Numbered from the stretch's first letter, positions 39,961 to 50,984 are shown. The stretch is 64,000 nucleotides of DNA from Ramlibacter aquaticus (GCF_015159745.1 NZ_JADDOJ010000011.1:1-64000); one strand, 5' to 3'. The notes: generated from the sequence alone by a model not told the origin. Numbers and translations: made by a program.

Positions 39961-41175
39961 ATGGCCACGGCCGCAACCAAGATCACCGAGTTCGTCTTCG
40001 AGTGGGAAGGCAAGGACCGCAACGGCAAGCAGGTGCGCGGCGAGACGCGCGCCGGCGGCGAGAACCAGGTCCATGCCGCCCTGCGCCGCCAGGGCGTCAC
40101 GCCGACCAAGGTCAAGAAGCGCCGCATGCGCTCGGGCAAGAAGATCAAGCCCAAGGACATCGCCATCTTCACGCGCCAGCTCGCCACCATGATGAAGGCG
40201 GGCGTGCCCCTGCTGCAGGCCTTCGACATCGTGGGCCGCGGCAACGTCAACGCCAGCGTGACCAAGCTGCTCAACGACGTGCGCACCGACGTGGAAACCG
40301 GCACCTCGCTGTCGGCGGCCTTCCGCAAGTACCCCATGTACTTCGACAACCTCTACTGCAACCTGGTGGAAGCGGGCGAGGCGGCCGGTATCCTGGAGGC
40401 GCTGCTGGACCGGCTCGCCGTCTACATGGAGAAGACCGAGGGCATCAAGTCCAAGATCAAGTCGGCGCTGATGTACCCGATCTCCGTGGTCGTGGTGGCC
40501 TTCGTGGTGGTGAGCGTGATCATGATCTTCGTGATCCCGGCCTTCAAGGAGGTGTTCACCTCCTTCGGCGCCGACCTGCCCGCGCCCACGCTGTTCGTCA
40601 TCGCGATCAGCGAGTTCTTCGTCAAGTTCTGGTACATCATCTTCGGCGCGATCGGCGGCGGCTTCTACTTCTTCATGCAGGCCTGGAAACGCAGCGAGAA
40701 GGTGCAGATCTTCATGGACCGGGCGATGCTGAAGATGCCGGTCTTCGGCGACCTGGTCTTCAAGTCCGTGATCGCCCGCTGGACGCGCACCCTGTCCACC
40801 ATGTTCGCCGCCGGCGTCCCGCTGGTGGAGGCCCTGGATTCCGTGGGCGGCGCCTCCGGCAACTACGTGTTCGCCTCCGCCACCGAGAAGATACAGACCG
40901 AGGTGGCCAGCGGCACCAGCCTGACGGCGGCCATGACCAACGCGAACGTGTTCCCGACCATGGTGCTGCAGATGTGCGCCATCGGCGAGGAATCCGGCGC
41001 CCTGGACCACATGCTCGGCAAGGCGGCCGACTTCTACGAGGCCGAGGTGGACGACATGGTCGCCGGCCTCTCCAGCCTGATGGAACCCATCATCATCGTG
41101 TTCCTGGGTGGCCTGATCGGCGGCATCGTGGTCTCCATGTACCTGCCGATCTTCAAGCTGGGTTCGGTCGTCTGA
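39961..41175 (+). CDS. pilC: Type IV pilus inner-membrane platform protein PilC
   Basis: 404 residues. Two T2SSF domains are seen, with FTRQLATMMKAGVPLLQAFDIV in the first and RWTRTLSTMFAAGVPLVEALDSV in the second. Three membrane segments follow the family pattern (around residues 170-200, 215-240 and 370-400). It anchors PilB and transmits its motion to pilin assembly. AGG-rich sequence lies upstream; its stop codon shares a base with the pilD ATG. Confidence 0.95.
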   Translation: MATAATKITEFVFEWEGKDRNGKQVRGETRAGGENQVHAALRRQGVTPTKVKKRRMRSGKKIKPKDIAIFTRQLATMMKAGVPLLQAFDIVGRGNVNASVTKLLNDVRTDVETGTSLSAAFRKYPMYFDNLYCNLVEAGEAAGILEALLDRLAVYMEKTEGIKSKIKSALMYPISVVVVAFVVVSVIMIFVIPAFKEVFTSFGADLPAPTLFVIAISEFFVKFWYIIFGAIGGGFYFFMQAWKRSEKVQIFMDRAMLKMPVFGDLVFKSVIARWTRTLSTMFAAGVPLVEALDSVGGASGNYVFASATEKIQTEVASGTSLTAAMTNANVFPTMVLQMCAIGEESGALDHMLGKAADFYEAEVDDMVAGLSSLMEPIIIVFLGGLIGGIVVSMYLPIFKLGSVV

Positions 41176-42104
41176 TGCCCTTCACCCCGATGTCCGCCGC
41201 CCTGCTGGGCGGCCTGCTGGGCCTGCTCGTGGGCAGCTTCCTGAACGTGGTCGTCTACCGCCTGCCGCTGATGATGGCGCGCGAGTGGTGGCGCGACGTC
41301 GCCGGCTACCTGGGCGACGCCAAGGCCCATGCCGACGTGTTCGGCCAGGACCTGCCGGCCAGCGCCAGCGCCGAATCCAAGCGCCTGGAGTCCGCGCTGG
41401 ACGCCCTGCCCGCCTTCGACATCGCCAGGCCGCGCTCGCGCTGCCCGCACTGCGGCCACGTGATCCGCTGGTACGAGAATGTGCCCGTGCTCAGCTGGCT
41501 GGTGCTGCGCGGCAAATGCTCGGCCTGCAGCCACGCGATCAGCCCGCGCTACCCCCTGGTGGAACTGGCCACCGCGGTGGCCTTCGCACTGGTCGCCAGC
41601 CGCTTCGGCATCACCTGGACCGCGCTCGCCTGGGCCGTGTTCGCCGCCGTGCTGATCGCCCAGTTCCTGATCGACTTCGACACCCAGCTGCTGCCCGATT
41701 CGCTGAACTACCCGCTGCTGTGGCTGGGCCTGCTGATGGCGGCGAGCGGCGCGTCCGTGCCCCTGTCGGACTCGGTGTGGGGCGCGGTCGCCGGCTACAT
41801 GAGCCTGTGGACCGTCTTCCAGCTGCACCACAAGCTGACCGGCAAGGTCGGCATGGGGCACGGCGACTTCAAGCTGCTGGCCGCACTGGGCGCCTGGTTC
41901 GGCGCGCACATGGTGCTCGCGCTCATCCTGCTCTCCTCCGTGGTGGGCGCGGTGGTGGGCGGCGGGCTGCTGGTGGTGGGCCGCCTGGCCAACCGCAACA
42001 TTCCGATGGCGTTCGGCCCGTTCATCGCCGGTGCGGGCCTGGTCGCCATGGCCGTGGGGCCGGCCCAGCTGGAGCGCTGGATGCCCTTCGCCTTCCCTTT
42101 CTGA
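41175..42104 (+). CDS. pilD: Prepilin peptidase / N-methyltransferase PilD
   Basis: 309 residues. It cleaves and N-methylates prepilins. The N-terminal domain has the four-cysteine zinc site (CPHCGH and CSACSH); the two catalytic aspartates of the aspartic peptidase are in LIDFDTQLLPD and GMGHGDFKLLA. About eight transmembrane helices. It is the likely processor of PilV, PilW, PilX and PilE encoded 12 kb away. Its start overlaps pilC by one base (TGATG). Confidence 0.95.
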   Translation: MPFTPMSAALLGGLLGLLVGSFLNVVVYRLPLMMAREWWRDVAGYLGDAKAHADVFGQDLPASASAESKRLESALDALPAFDIARPRSRCPHCGHVIRWYENVPVLSWLVLRGKCSACSHAISPRYPLVELATAVAFALVASRFGITWTALAWAVFAAVLIAQFLIDFDTQLLPDSLNYPLLWLGLLMAASGASVPLSDSVWGAVAGYMSLWTVFQLHHKLTGKVGMGHGDFKLLAALGAWFGAHMVLALILLSSVVGAVVGGGLLVVGRLANRNIPMAFGPFIAGAGLVAMAVGPAQLERWMPFAFPF

Positions 42105-42111
42105 GTCCGCC

Positions 42112-42711
42112 GTGCTGCGCATCGGCCTGACCGGCGGCATCGGCAGCGGCAAGAGCACGGTGCTGCAGATGCTGGCCGGCCACGGCGCCGCCTGCGCCGA
42201 CGCCGACGCGATCTCGCGCGCCACGACCGCCGCGGGCGGGCCGGCGATCGCCGCCATCCGCGACAGCTTCGGCCCGGACTTCATCACGCCCGAGGGCGCG
42301 CTGGACCGCACGCGCATGCGCGAGCTGGCGATGGCCGACAGCACGGCACGCGCCCGGCTCGAAGCCATCGTGCACCCGCTGGTGGCACTGGGCATCGCGC
42401 GCGAGGTCGAGGCCGCCGAGCGCGCAGGCCGCCGCTGCATGGTCTTCGACATCCCGCTGCTGGTCGAGTCGGGGCGCTGGCGCGCGCAGCTCGATCGCAT
42501 CCTGGTCGTCGACTGCGCGCCGCAGACCCAGGTGTCGCGCGTGATGGCGCGCAGCGGCCTGGCCGAGGACGCGGTGCGCGCCATCCTGGCCGCCCAGGCC
42601 TCGCGGGCCCAGCGCCTGGCGGCCGCCGATCTCGTGGTCTGCAACGAGGGCCTGTCGATGGCGCAGCTGGCGCAGGAAGTGGCCACGGCGGCGCGGCGCT
42701 TCGGGCTATGA
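42112..42711 (+). CDS. coaE: Dephospho-CoA kinase
   Basis: 199 residues from a GTG. It catalyses the last step of coenzyme A synthesis. P-loop in [44 protein letters not shown] and a lid containing [20 protein letters not shown] are characteristic. It lies seven bases after pilD, the usual place in beta- and gammaproteobacterial pilBCD clusters. Confidence 0.94.
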   Translation: MLRIGLTGGIGSGKSTVLQMLAGHGAACADADAISRATTAAGGPAIAAIRDSFGPDFITPEGALDRTRMRELAMADSTARARLEAIVHPLVALGIAREVEAAERAGRRCMVFDIPLLVESGRWRAQLDRILVVDCAPQTQVSRVMARSGLAEDAVRAILAAQASRAQRLAAADLVVCNEGLSMAQLAQEVATAARRFGL

Positions 42712-43475
42712 TGGCGCGCGTGATCCTGTACGAATACCCGTTCAACGAGCGCATACGGACCTACCTGCGGCTGGAGCACCTGTTCCGCCGCCTCACGGAA
42801 CTGATATCGCGCACGCATCCGCTGGATCACCACTTCGCGCTGGCGACCATCTTCGAAGTGATGGACGTGGCCGCGCGTGCGGACCTGAAGTCCGACGCCA
42901 TGAAGGACCTGGACCGGCAGAAGCAGGCCCTGATCGCCTACCGCGGCAACCCGGCGATTTCCGAGGCCGCGCTGGAAGAGGTGATCGCCCAGCTCGACCA
43001 TTGCTTCGAGCAGCTCAACAGCGTGCCCGGCAAGGCCGGCCAGGCCCTGACCGAGAGCGACTGGCTGATGAGCATCCGCAGCCGCGTCGGCATCCCGGGC
43101 GGCACCTGCGAATTCGACCTGCCCTCTTACTACGCCTGGCAGCAGGACGCGCCCGCGCAGCGCCAGGCCGACCTGCACCGCTGGGCCACCACGCTCGCGC
43201 CGCTGGCCTCCTCGGTGCAGCTGCTGCTCAAGCTGCTGCGCGACTCTGGCGCGCCGCAGAAGGTGATGGCGGCGGCCGGCCACTTCCAGCAGACGCTGCC
43301 GCAGGGCCGCACCTTCCAGCTGCTTCGCATGCGGCTGGACCCGGCCCTGAACCTGGTGCCCGAGATCAGCGGCAACCGCCTGATGGTGTCGGTGCGCCTC
43401 ATGCAGCGCGAGGCGACCGACCGGCTCGCCCCGAGCACGGCCGACACGCCCCTGGAACTCACGCTCTGCGCCTGA
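42708..43475 (+). CDS. zapD: Cell division protein ZapD
   Basis: 255 residues. ZapD bundles FtsZ filaments at the division ring. It begins [25 protein letters not shown], with [23 protein letters not shown] and DQ-rich helices, and the second half has [23 protein letters not shown]. The ATG overlaps the coaE stop; a second ATG directly follows, so either may serve. Confidence 0.94.
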   Translation: MMARVILYEYPFNERIRTYLRLEHLFRRLTELISRTHPLDHHFALATIFEVMDVAARADLKSDAMKDLDRQKQALIAYRGNPAISEAALEEVIAQLDHCFEQLNSVPGKAGQALTESDWLMSIRSRVGIPGGTCEFDLPSYYAWQQDAPAQRQADLHRWATTLAPLASSVQLLLKLLRDSGAPQKVMAAAGHFQQTLPQGRTFQLLRMRLDPALNLVPEISGNRLMVSVRLMQREATDRLAPSTADTPLELTLCA

Positions 43476-43486
43476 CTCCCAGCGCC

Positions 43487-43687
43487 ATGGATTCCGTCAA
43501 GCCACGCATCGTGCGCTGCCCGGCCTGCGGCGGCGACAGCGTCTACGCCAGCAGCAACCCCTTCCGCCCGTTCTGCAGCGAGCGCTGCAAGGGCATGGAT
43601 CTGGGCGCCTGGGCCAGCGAGAGCTTCCGCGTGCCCGGCGAGGCACCGCCGGACGACCAGCCCTTCGGCGACGCCCGGCTGCAGTAA
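43487..43687 (+). CDS. yacG: DNA gyrase inhibitor YacG (zinc protein)
   Basis: 66 residues. Small zinc protein with ligands in VRCPACGG and [14 protein letters not shown], the family signature. In E. coli YacG binds GyrB and blocks its activity. It ends the pilB-pilC-pilD-coaE-zapD-yacG run and converges on the MutT gene with only four bases between stop codons. Confidence 0.92.
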   Translation: MDSVKPRIVRCPACGGDSVYASSNPFRPFCSERCKGMDLGAWASESFRVPGEAPPDDQPFGDARLQ

Positions 43688-43691
43688 CGGC

Positions 43692-44174
43692 TCAGCCCGC
43701 GGGCGGCGGCTCGTGCGTGGCGCCGGCAAAGCCGCGCTCGGCAGCGAACCAGGCCAGCACCGGCACCGTGCCGGGCAGCACGGGCTTCACCTGCACGGGA
43801 AGCTGCTCCCACGAACACTGCTGGCCCTCGCGCATCTGCAGCTCGCCTGTCCACGCGTGCACCTTGCAGAAATGCAGGCGCACCAGCGCGTGCGGGTAAT
43901 CCACGCACTCGACCTGCCAGGGCTGGGCCGCGGCGATGGTGATGCCCAGTTCCTCGTACAGCTCGCGCCGCAGCGCCTGCTCCACGCTTTCCCCGGGCTC
44001 GACCTTGCCGCCCGGAAACTCCCAGTAGCCCGCATAGACCTTGCCCGCGGGGCGCGAGGTCAGCAGGAAGGCGCCGTCCGGGCGCAGCAGCACGCCCACC
44101 GCCGCCTGCACCTCCGCCCGCGCAGGGCCGCCTTCGCGCGGCCTGTGCCCGTCGGCCACCAGCGGCTGCGTCAT
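43692..44174 (-). CDS. mutT: MutT-type Nudix hydrolase (8-oxo-dGTP diphosphatase)
   Basis: 160 residues. The Nudix box is GGKVEPGESVEQALRRELYEE, in the MutT context AGYWEFPGGK. It is expected to remove oxidised guanine nucleotides; other Nudix substrates cannot be excluded. It lies next to the yacG end as in many proteobacteria, and its ATG overlaps the DUF815 ATPase stop (ATGA). Confidence 0.9.
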   Translation of the reverse strand: MTQPLVADGHRPREGGPARAEVQAAVGVLLRPDGAFLLTSRPAGKVYAGYWEFPGGKVEPGESVEQALRRELYEELGITIAAAQPWQVECVDYPHALVRLHFCKVHAWTGELQMREGQQCSWEQLPVQVKPVLPGTVPVLAWFAAERGFAGATHEPPPAG

Positions 44175-45043
44175 GCGGCGTGCCGGCCGGCGTAGTCGCG
44201 GGCGAACTGGTAGGCCACGCGGCCGCTGCGCGAGCCGCGCTCCAGCGCCCAGACCAGGGCCTCGGGCCGGGCCGCCTCGATGGCGGCCTGCGGCACGCCG
44301 AAGGCCGACAGCCACTGCGCGGTGATGGTGAGGTATTCGTCCTGGCTGAAGGGGTAGAAGCTGACCCACAGGCCGAAGCGTTCGGACAGGGAGATCTTCT
44401 CCTCCACCACCTCGCCGGGATGCACCTCGCCATCGTCGGTGTGGGTGTAGCTGAGGTTTTCCTTCATGTACTCGGGCAGCAGGTGGCGCCGGTTGCTGGT
44501 CGCGTAGATCAGCACATTGGGCGTGGCCGCCGCCACCGAGCCGTCGAGGATGGACTTGAGCGCCTTATAGCCCGGCTCGCCCTCCTCGAAGCTCAGGTCG
44601 TCGCAGAAGACGATGAACTTCTCGGCCCGGCCGGAGACCACGTCGATGATGTCCGGCAGGTCCACCATGTCGGCCTTGTCGACCTCGATCAGGCGCAGGC
44701 CGCGCGGCGCGTATTCGTTCAGGCAGGCCTTCACCAGCGAGGACTTGCCGGTGCCACGCGCGCCGGTCAGCAGCACGTTGTTGGCCGGCTGGCCCTGGAC
44801 GAACTGCAGCGTGTTGCGCTGGATCTTCTCCTTCTGCGGCTCGATCTCCTGCAGGTCGGCCAGGCGAATGGCGGCGACGTGGTGGACGGGCTCCAGCGTG
44901 CCGTGCCCGGAGGAGCGCTTGCGGTAGCGGAAGGCCACCGAGGCCTGCCAGTCGGGCGCGCCCAGGGGCTGGGGCAGGATGGTTTCGATGCGGGCGATCA
45001 GCTGCTCGGCCCGCGCCAGGAATTGCTCGAGGCGGTCGCTCAT
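44171..45043 (-). CDS. DUF815 family ATP-binding protein
   Basis: 290 residues. AAA-like P-loop ATPase of the DUF815 family: Walker A in [19 protein letters not shown], Walker B in [17 protein letters not shown], a sensor Asn in [14 protein letters not shown], and an arginine finger-like [13 protein letters not shown]. Function unknown. It is translationally coupled to argJ before it and mutT after it, but no role in arginine synthesis is implied. Confidence 0.88.
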   Translation of the reverse strand: MSDRLEQFLARAEQLIARIETILPQPLGAPDWQASVAFRYRKRSSGHGTLEPVHHVAAIRLADLQEIEPQKEKIQRNTLQFVQGQPANNVLLTGARGTGKSSLVKACLNEYAPRGLRLIEVDKADMVDLPDIIDVVSGRAEKFIVFCDDLSFEEGEPGYKALKSILDGSVAAATPNVLIYATSNRRHLLPEYMKENLSYTHTDDGEVHPGEVVEEKISLSERFGLWVSFYPFSQDEYLTITAQWLSAFGVPQAAIEAARPEALVWALERGSRSGRVAYQFARDYAGRHAA

Positions 45044-46266
45044 GAACGGTAGTCGGCGTTGATGGTCACGTAGTCGTGGCTGAAGTCGCAGGTCCACACG
45101 GTGTCGGCGGCGCTGCCGCGCCCCAGCACCACGCGTACCGTGATCTCGCTCTTCTTCATCACGCGCTGGCCGTCCTCCTCGCGGTAGTCGGGCCGGCGGC
45201 CACCCTTCTCGGCCACGTGCACCTCGTCCAGGAAGAGATCGATCCCGGCCTGGTCCAGGTCGGCGATGCCGGCATAGCCCACGGCCGCAAGAATGCGGCC
45301 CAGGTTCGGGTCGCTGGCGAAGAAGGCGGTCTTGACCAGTGGCGAATGGGCGATCGCATAGGCCACCTGCCGGCACTCGGCGGCGCTGCGGCCGCCCTCC
45401 ACGCGCACGGTGATGAACTTGGTGGCGCCCTCGCCGTCGCGCACGATGGCCTGGGCCAGCAGGCGCGCCACCTCCATCATGGCGGCGCGCAGGGCCTGGC
45501 CCTCGCTGCTGTCCAGGCTGCGCACGGGCGCGTGCCCGGCCTGGTTCGTGGCGATGACCACGAAGGAGTCGTTGGTGGAGGTGTCGCCGTCCACCGTGAC
45601 GCGGTTGAAGGAGCCCTCGGCCAGCTCCAGGGCCAGCGGCTGCAGCAGGGCCGCGTCCACGCACGCATCGGTGGCCAGGAAGCCCAGCATGGTCGCCATG
45701 TTGGGTCGGATCATCCCGGCGCCCTTGCTGATGCCGGTCACCGTGACGGTCTTGCCGCCCAGCTGCACCTGGCGGCTGAAGGCCTTGGGCAGGGTGTCCG
45801 TCGTCATGATGCCCTCGGCCGCGCGCAGCCAGTGGCCGGGCTGCGCATCGTCCAGGGCCGCGGGCAGGCCGGCCACGATGCGCTCCAGCGGCAGCGGCTC
45901 CATGATGACGCCGGTGGAAAAGGGCAGCACCTGCTCGGGCGCCAGGTTCAGCTTGCGGGCCAGTGCGATGCAGGTGGCGCGGGCGCGGACCAGGCCGTCC
46001 TCGCCGGTGCCCGCGTTGGCGTTGCCGGTGTTGATGACCAGGGCCCGGATGTCGCCGCGCGCCAGGTGCTCGCGGCACACCTGCACCGGGGCCGCGCAGA
46101 AGCGGTTCTGCGTGAAGACGCCGCCCACGGCGCTGCCTTCGTCCAGGAGGAACACCGTCAGGTCCTTGCGCTGGGCCTTGCGGACGCCGGCTTCGGCCAC
46201 GCCGATGCGCACGCCGGGAACGGGGTGCAGGTCTTGCGCCTGGGGCGCGCTCAGGTTCACGGCCAT
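45040..46266 (-). CDS. argJ: Bifunctional ornithine acetyltransferase / N-acetylglutamate synthase
   Basis: 408 residues. It transfers acetyl from N-acetylornithine to glutamate, the cyclic arginine route. Self-cleavage before the nucleophilic Thr is expected in [10 protein letters not shown]. Other conserved segments: [61 protein letters not shown]. Whether it also uses acetyl-CoA is not settled by sequence. It is 46 bases downstream of the persulfide dioxygenase gene. Confidence 0.95.
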   Translation of the reverse strand: MAVNLSAPQAQDLHPVPGVRIGVAEAGVRKAQRKDLTVFLLDEGSAVGGVFTQNRFCAAPVQVCREHLARGDIRALVINTGNANAGTGEDGLVRARATCIALARKLNLAPEQVLPFSTGVIMEPLPLERIVAGLPAALDDAQPGHWLRAAEGIMTTDTLPKAFSRQVQLGGKTVTVTGISKGAGMIRPNMATMLGFLATDACVDAALLQPLALELAEGSFNRVTVDGDTSTNDSFVVIATNQAGHAPVRSLDSSEGQALRAAMMEVARLLAQAIVRDGEGATKFITVRVEGGRSAAECRQVAYAIAHSPLVKTAFFASDPNLGRILAAVGYAGIADLDQAGIDLFLDEVHVAEKGGRRPDYREEDGQRVMKKSEITVRVVLGRGSAADTVWTCDFSHDYVTINADYRS

Positions 46267-46312
46267 GGAAATGCCTTGGTTCGAAAAACGGAAACTGGAG
46301 AGAGAGGGACGC

Positions 46313-47425
46313 TCAGCCCTGGCGCCAGGGCAGCCCGCGCAGGCGCCAGCCGCCGCGCTGGCCGCGGTGACCCTGCTCGTCGGGGTCGCCCTCGAAGCCC
46401 TCGAGGATGTTGTAGGCGCTGATGCCCAGTTCGGTCGCCCGCTTGGCGGCCGCGATGGAACGCACGCCGCTGCGGCACAGCAGGACGGCCTTGCTGCCCG
46501 GCGGCACAGCCGCGCGCAGGCCTTCGTCGAAGCTGGCGTTCATCGCCATGCCGGGCCACTGCTTCCAGGCCAGGGGCACGGCACCGGGCACGAAGCCCAC
46601 CCACTCGCGCTCGGCGTCGGTGCGCACGTCCACCAGCACGGCCTCGCCGCGCCGCCACCACTCGAAGGCGGTCTCGGGCGTGACGTCACCGGCATAGCCC
46701 TGCGCCTCGCGCACGCCGCTGGCGCCACCGCCGGCGTCGTGGCGCAGGCCCGAGCTCAGGTTCGCGGGCACGGCCTCGTCGATTCGCTTGGGCTTGGGCA
46801 GGCCCAGCTGCTCCATGATGGCCTTGAACTCGGCCAGGGACTTGCCGGCGACGCGCGGGTTGCTGCGCTTCTCGTCGCCGATGGTGGAGTGGCTGCGGCC
46901 CTGGTAGTCGTGGCCCGGCCAGACCACGGTCTCGTCGGGCAGCGTGAACAACACCTCGGTGATGCTGCGGTACAGGTCGGCCGCGCTTCCGGACTGGAAG
47001 TCGGTGCGGCCGCAGCCGCCGATCAGCAGCGTGTCGCCGGTGAACACATGGCCATTCCACAGGTAGCACATGCTGCCTGCCGTGTGGCCGGGCGTGTGCA
47101 GCGCGCGCAGGGTCTGGTTGCCGAAGGTCAGCGTGTCGCCGTGCTTCAGCTGGACCGCCGCGGTGCCGATGTGGCAGCCCAGCGGTGCCGCGGTGCGGGC
47201 GCCTGCGTGCTCGGCCAGCAGGCCGGCGCTGGTGATGTGGTCGGCGTGGGCGTGGGTCTCCACGGTCCACGCGAGCTTCACGCCCTGCTCGCGCAGGACG
47301 CCGAGGTCGCGCTCGAGCTGCTCATCGACCGGATCGATGATCAGGGCCTCGCGCGTCGTCTCGTCGACGAGCAGGTAGGTGTAGGTGCTGGAGGCGGGGT
47401 CGAAAAGCTGGAGGGGTGCGGACAT
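46313..47425 (-). CDS. Persulfide dioxygenase-rhodanese fusion
   Basis: 370 residues in two domains. The N-terminal metallo-beta-lactamase fold (about 1-240) has [44 protein letters not shown] and [17 protein letters not shown], diagnostic of ETHE1-like persulfide dioxygenases that oxidise glutathione persulfide to sulfite. The C-terminal rhodanese domain (about 265-365) has [15 protein letters not shown] and the active-site Cys in LLCRSGVRS. Such fusions are known from Burkholderia (PRF). It would take part in sulfide and persulfide detoxification. Confidence 0.92.
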   Translation of the reverse strand: MSAPLQLFDPASSTYTYLLVDETTREALIIDPVDEQLERDLGVLREQGVKLAWTVETHAHADHITSAGLLAEHAGARTAAPLGCHIGTAAVQLKHGDTLTFGNQTLRALHTPGHTAGSMCYLWNGHVFTGDTLLIGGCGRTDFQSGSAADLYRSITEVLFTLPDETVVWPGHDYQGRSHSTIGDEKRSNPRVAGKSLAEFKAIMEQLGLPKPKRIDEAVPANLSSGLRHDAGGGASGVREAQGYAGDVTPETAFEWWRRGEAVLVDVRTDAEREWVGFVPGAVPLAWKQWPGMAMNASFDEGLRAAVPPGSKAVLLCRSGVRSIAAAKRATELGISAYNILEGFEGDPDEQGHRGQRGGWRLRGLPWRQG

Positions 47426-47499
47426 GGGACGCTCCGTGGCGCAGAACCACCTCGCAGTTTAGCCGTGCCACGGCCGCAGGCTGCCGGTGCGGCGCGGCC

Positions 47500-48285
47500 T
47501 CAGGTGATGCGGATGCTCAGGTTCGGCAGGCCGTCGATGTGCATCTCGACCAAATCGCCGCGCACCAGCGGACCCACGTTTTCGGGCGTGCCCGAGTAGA
47601 TGATGTCGCCGGGGAACAGCGCGTTCGCCTGCGACAGCTGGCTGACCTGCTCGGCCACCGACCAGATCATCTGCGACAGGTCCGCGCTCTGCTTGACCTG
47701 GCCGTTCACCTTGAGCCAGATCGCGCCGCGGGTGAAGTGGCCGGTCATGGCGACGGGATGGACGGCGCCTATGGGCGCGGAATGGTCGAAGGACTTGCCG
47801 ATCTCCCAGGGCTTCTTCTGCTCGCCCATGAAGCGCTGCAGGTCACGGCGCGTCATGTCCAGGCCCAGGGTGTAGCCCCAGACGTGCTCCAGCGCCTGCC
47901 CGACCGGGATGTCGCGCCCGCCCTTGCCGATGACGGCGACCAGCTCGGCCTCGTAGTGGTAGTTCTTGGTCAGCTGTGGGTACGGGTGGTCGGCCACGGT
48001 GCCGGCCGGCACGTGCTGGATCGCGTCGGTCGGCTTCTGGAAGAAGAAGGGCGGCTCGCGGCTGGGATCCGAGCCCATCTCGCGCGAGTGCGCCGCGTAG
48101 TTGCGGCCTATGCAGTAGATGCGGCGTACCGGAAACACCTGGGCGCTGCCCACGATGGGCAGCGCCACCCGCGGCACCTCGAAGAGCGGCTGGCCCGCGG
48201 CGGCCACGGGCGCCGTGCTGGCGCAGCCGGCCAGGCCACTGGCGGCGATGGCCGCCGATCCCTGGAAGAAATTCCTGCGGTCCAT
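47500..48285 (-). CDS. Fumarylacetoacetate hydrolase-family protein with Tat/lipoprotein-like leader
   Basis: 261 residues. The catalytic region has IYCIGRNYAAHSREMG, FFFQKPTDAI and the metal ligands in YEAELVAVIG and GLDMTRRDL, as in acylpyruvate hydrolases of the FAH family. The N-terminus (MDRRNFFQGSAAIAASGLAGC) has a twin-arginine RRNFF followed by a weakly hydrophobic stretch and a lipobox LAGC with Cys21. It thus looks like a Tat-exported lipoprotein, unlike the usual cytoplasmic enzymes. The start is supported by position just after livF. Substrate unknown. It lies 22 bases after livF, so probably in the liv1 operon. Confidence 0.85.
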   Translation of the reverse strand: MDRRNFFQGSAAIAASGLAGCASTAPVAAAGQPLFEVPRVALPIVGSAQVFPVRRIYCIGRNYAAHSREMGSDPSREPPFFFQKPTDAIQHVPAGTVADHPYPQLTKNYHYEAELVAVIGKGGRDIPVGQALEHVWGYTLGLDMTRRDLQRFMGEQKKPWEIGKSFDHSAPIGAVHPVAMTGHFTRGAIWLKVNGQVKQSADLSQMIWSVAEQVSQLSQANALFPGDIIYSGTPENVGPLVRGDLVEMHIDGLPNLSIRIT

Positions 48286-48307
48286 CGTTGCTCCCGGGTG
48301 TGGGGTC

Positions 48308-49030
<723 letters not shown>

Positions 49031-49047
49031 TGTTGTGGCTCCTGCGC

Positions 49048-50982
49048 TCACGCGTGGGCGTCGGCCGCGCCGAGGTACGCCTCGACGACCTTGGGATCGT
49101 TCTGGACCTGGGCCGGCGCGCCCTCGGCGATCTTCTGGCCGAAGTCCAGCACCGTGACGGTGTCGCACATGGACATCACCACGTCCATGTGGTGCTCGAT
49201 CAGGATCACGGTGATGCCGTGGTCGCGGATCTTGCGCACGATGGCCACCAGCTCCTTGATGTCGGGCGCGGTCAGGCCGGCGGCCGGCTCGTCCAGCAGC
49301 AGCAGCTGCGGCGACAGGGCCAGCGCACGGGCGATCTCCAGCACGCGCTGCTTGCCGTACGGCAGGTTGCGCGCCTCCTCGGCGGCCAGGCTGTCCAGGC
49401 CGACGAACTCCAGCAGTGCGTGCGCGCGGGCGGCGCCCGAGTCTTCCTCGCGGCGGTAGCGCGGGGTGTGCAGGGCGACGTCCAGCAGGTTGCTGCGGTA
49501 GCTGTGGTGCAGGCCCACCATCACGTTCTGCAGGGCGGTCATCTCGCCGAACAGCTGCACGTTCTGGAAGGTGCGCGCGATGCCCGACAGCGCGATGTCC
49601 GACGAGGTACGGCCCACCACGCTCTTGCCCTGGAACTCGATGCTGCCGGCCGTGGGGACGTAGATGCCCGTGAGCACGTTCATCATGGTCGACTTGCCGG
49701 AACCGTTGGGGCCGATCAGGCCGTGGATGGTGCCGCGGCGCACCTTCAGGTCCACGTTGTTCAGCGCCTTCAGGCCGCCGAACTGCATCAGGATGCCGCT
49801 GCCCTCGAGCAGGCGCTCCGGGGCGTTGGCGTCGGCACGGGAGATGCCGTCCTGCACCTTGGGCAGCTGGCGTGCGGCCTCGGCCGCGGCGGCGGCATTG
49901 CCACGCAGGCCCAGCAGGCCGCGCACGAAGCCGACGATGCCGTCCTGCAGGTAGTACACCACCAGCAGGGTGATCAGGCCGAAGATGGACAGGCGCCAGT
50001 CGGTCATGGAGTCCAGCACGAAGGACACGCCGGCCAGGAACAGGCTGCCCAGCACCGGGATCGCGGCCCGCGCCGGCGTGCTGCGCTTGCGCGCCACCAT
50101 GGCGATCGCGCCCAGCACCACCACGCCCGCCATGATGCAGGAGGCCCAGCGGAACAGCGAGATGTCGTCCAGCAGCTTGGGCAGCATCACGATGATGGCC
50201 GCGCCCAGCAGCGCGCCGCTGCGGGTCTTGCGGCCCCCCATGATGATGGCCAGCAGGAACAGCACCGTCAGCTCGAAGTTGTAGGTGTTGGGCGAGATGT
50301 ACTGCTCGGAGTAGGCGTACAGCGAGCCGGCCAGGCCGGCGAAGCCGGCACTGATCACGAAGGCGTATACCTTGTAGCGATAGACCGACACGCCCATGCA
50401 GTCGGAGGCCACCGGGCTGCCGCGAAGCGCCTCGAAGGCACGGCCCAGGTGGGAGCGCAGGATGCGGTCCACCACGAGCGCCGAGACCACGAGCATCACC
50501 GCGACCAGCCAGTAGAACTCACGCTCGTCCAGGCGGTGGCCCAGCATCATGGGCTTCTGCAGCTTGATGCCGAGCGGGCCTTCGGTGAGGAAGTCCATCT
50601 CGTTGATCAGGATCTGGATGATGGTGCCGAAGGCCAGCGTCACCATGGCCAGGTAGGGGCCGGTCACGCGCAGCGCGGGCAGCGCGAGGATGGCGCCGAA
50701 CAGGGCCGTGATGCCCACCGCGGCCACCAGGGTCACGATCAGCGGGGCGCCCAGCTTCATCACCAGCACGCCGGCGGTGTAGGCGCCGATGCCGAACAGG
50801 CCGGCATGGCCCAGCGAGACCTGCCCGGTGTAGCCGACCACGATGTCCAGTCCGAACAGCAGGATGGCGTAGATCGAGATCGTCTCGAGCAGGTGGATGT
50901 AGTAGGGGTTGTCCAGGACCAGCGGTGCCGCGATCAGCACCGCCAGGCCGACGACCGCCATGAGCAGGGGGTTGCGCTTCAT
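49048..50982 (-). CDS. livM: LivM-LivG fusion: permease and ATPase in one protein (liv1)
   Basis: 644 residues. Residues 1-350 form a LivM permease with about ten hydrophobic segments (GYTGQVSLGHAGLFGIGAYTAG, and the EAA-like loop SHLGRAFEALRGSPVASDCMGV). After an Ala-rich linker (about 360-390), a LivG ATPase domain follows with Walker A GPNGSGKSTMM (about 424-434), signature LPYGKQRVLEIARAL, Walker B LLLLDEPAAGL and HHMDVVM. Permease-ATPase fusion is uncommon but known in betaproteobacterial Liv systems; the frame is continuous, so this is not a sequencing break. Confidence 0.93.
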   Translation of the reverse strand: MKRNPLLMAVVGLAVLIAAPLVLDNPYYIHLLETISIYAILLFGLDIVVGYTGQVSLGHAGLFGIGAYTAGVLVMKLGAPLIVTLVAAVGITALFGAILALPALRVTGPYLAMVTLAFGTIIQILINEMDFLTEGPLGIKLQKPMMLGHRLDEREFYWLVAVMLVVSALVVDRILRSHLGRAFEALRGSPVASDCMGVSVYRYKVYAFVISAGFAGLAGSLYAYSEQYISPNTYNFELTVLFLLAIIMGGRKTRSGALLGAAIIVMLPKLLDDISLFRWASCIMAGVVVLGAIAMVARKRSTPARAAIPVLGSLFLAGVSFVLDSMTDWRLSIFGLITLLVVYYLQDGIVGFVRGLLGLRGNAAAAAEAARQLPKVQDGISRADANAPERLLEGSGILMQFGGLKALNNVDLKVRRGTIHGLIGPNGSGKSTMMNVLTGIYVPTAGSIEFQGKSVVGRTSSDIALSGIARTFQNVQLFGEMTALQNVMVGLHHSYRSNLLDVALHTPRYRREEDSGAARAHALLEFVGLDSLAAEEARNLPYGKQRVLEIARALALSPQLLLLDEPAAGLTAPDIKELVAIVRKIRDHGITVILIEHHMDVVMSMCDTVTVLDFGQKIAEGAPAQVQNDPKVVEAYLGAADAHA

Positions 50983-50984
50983 GC

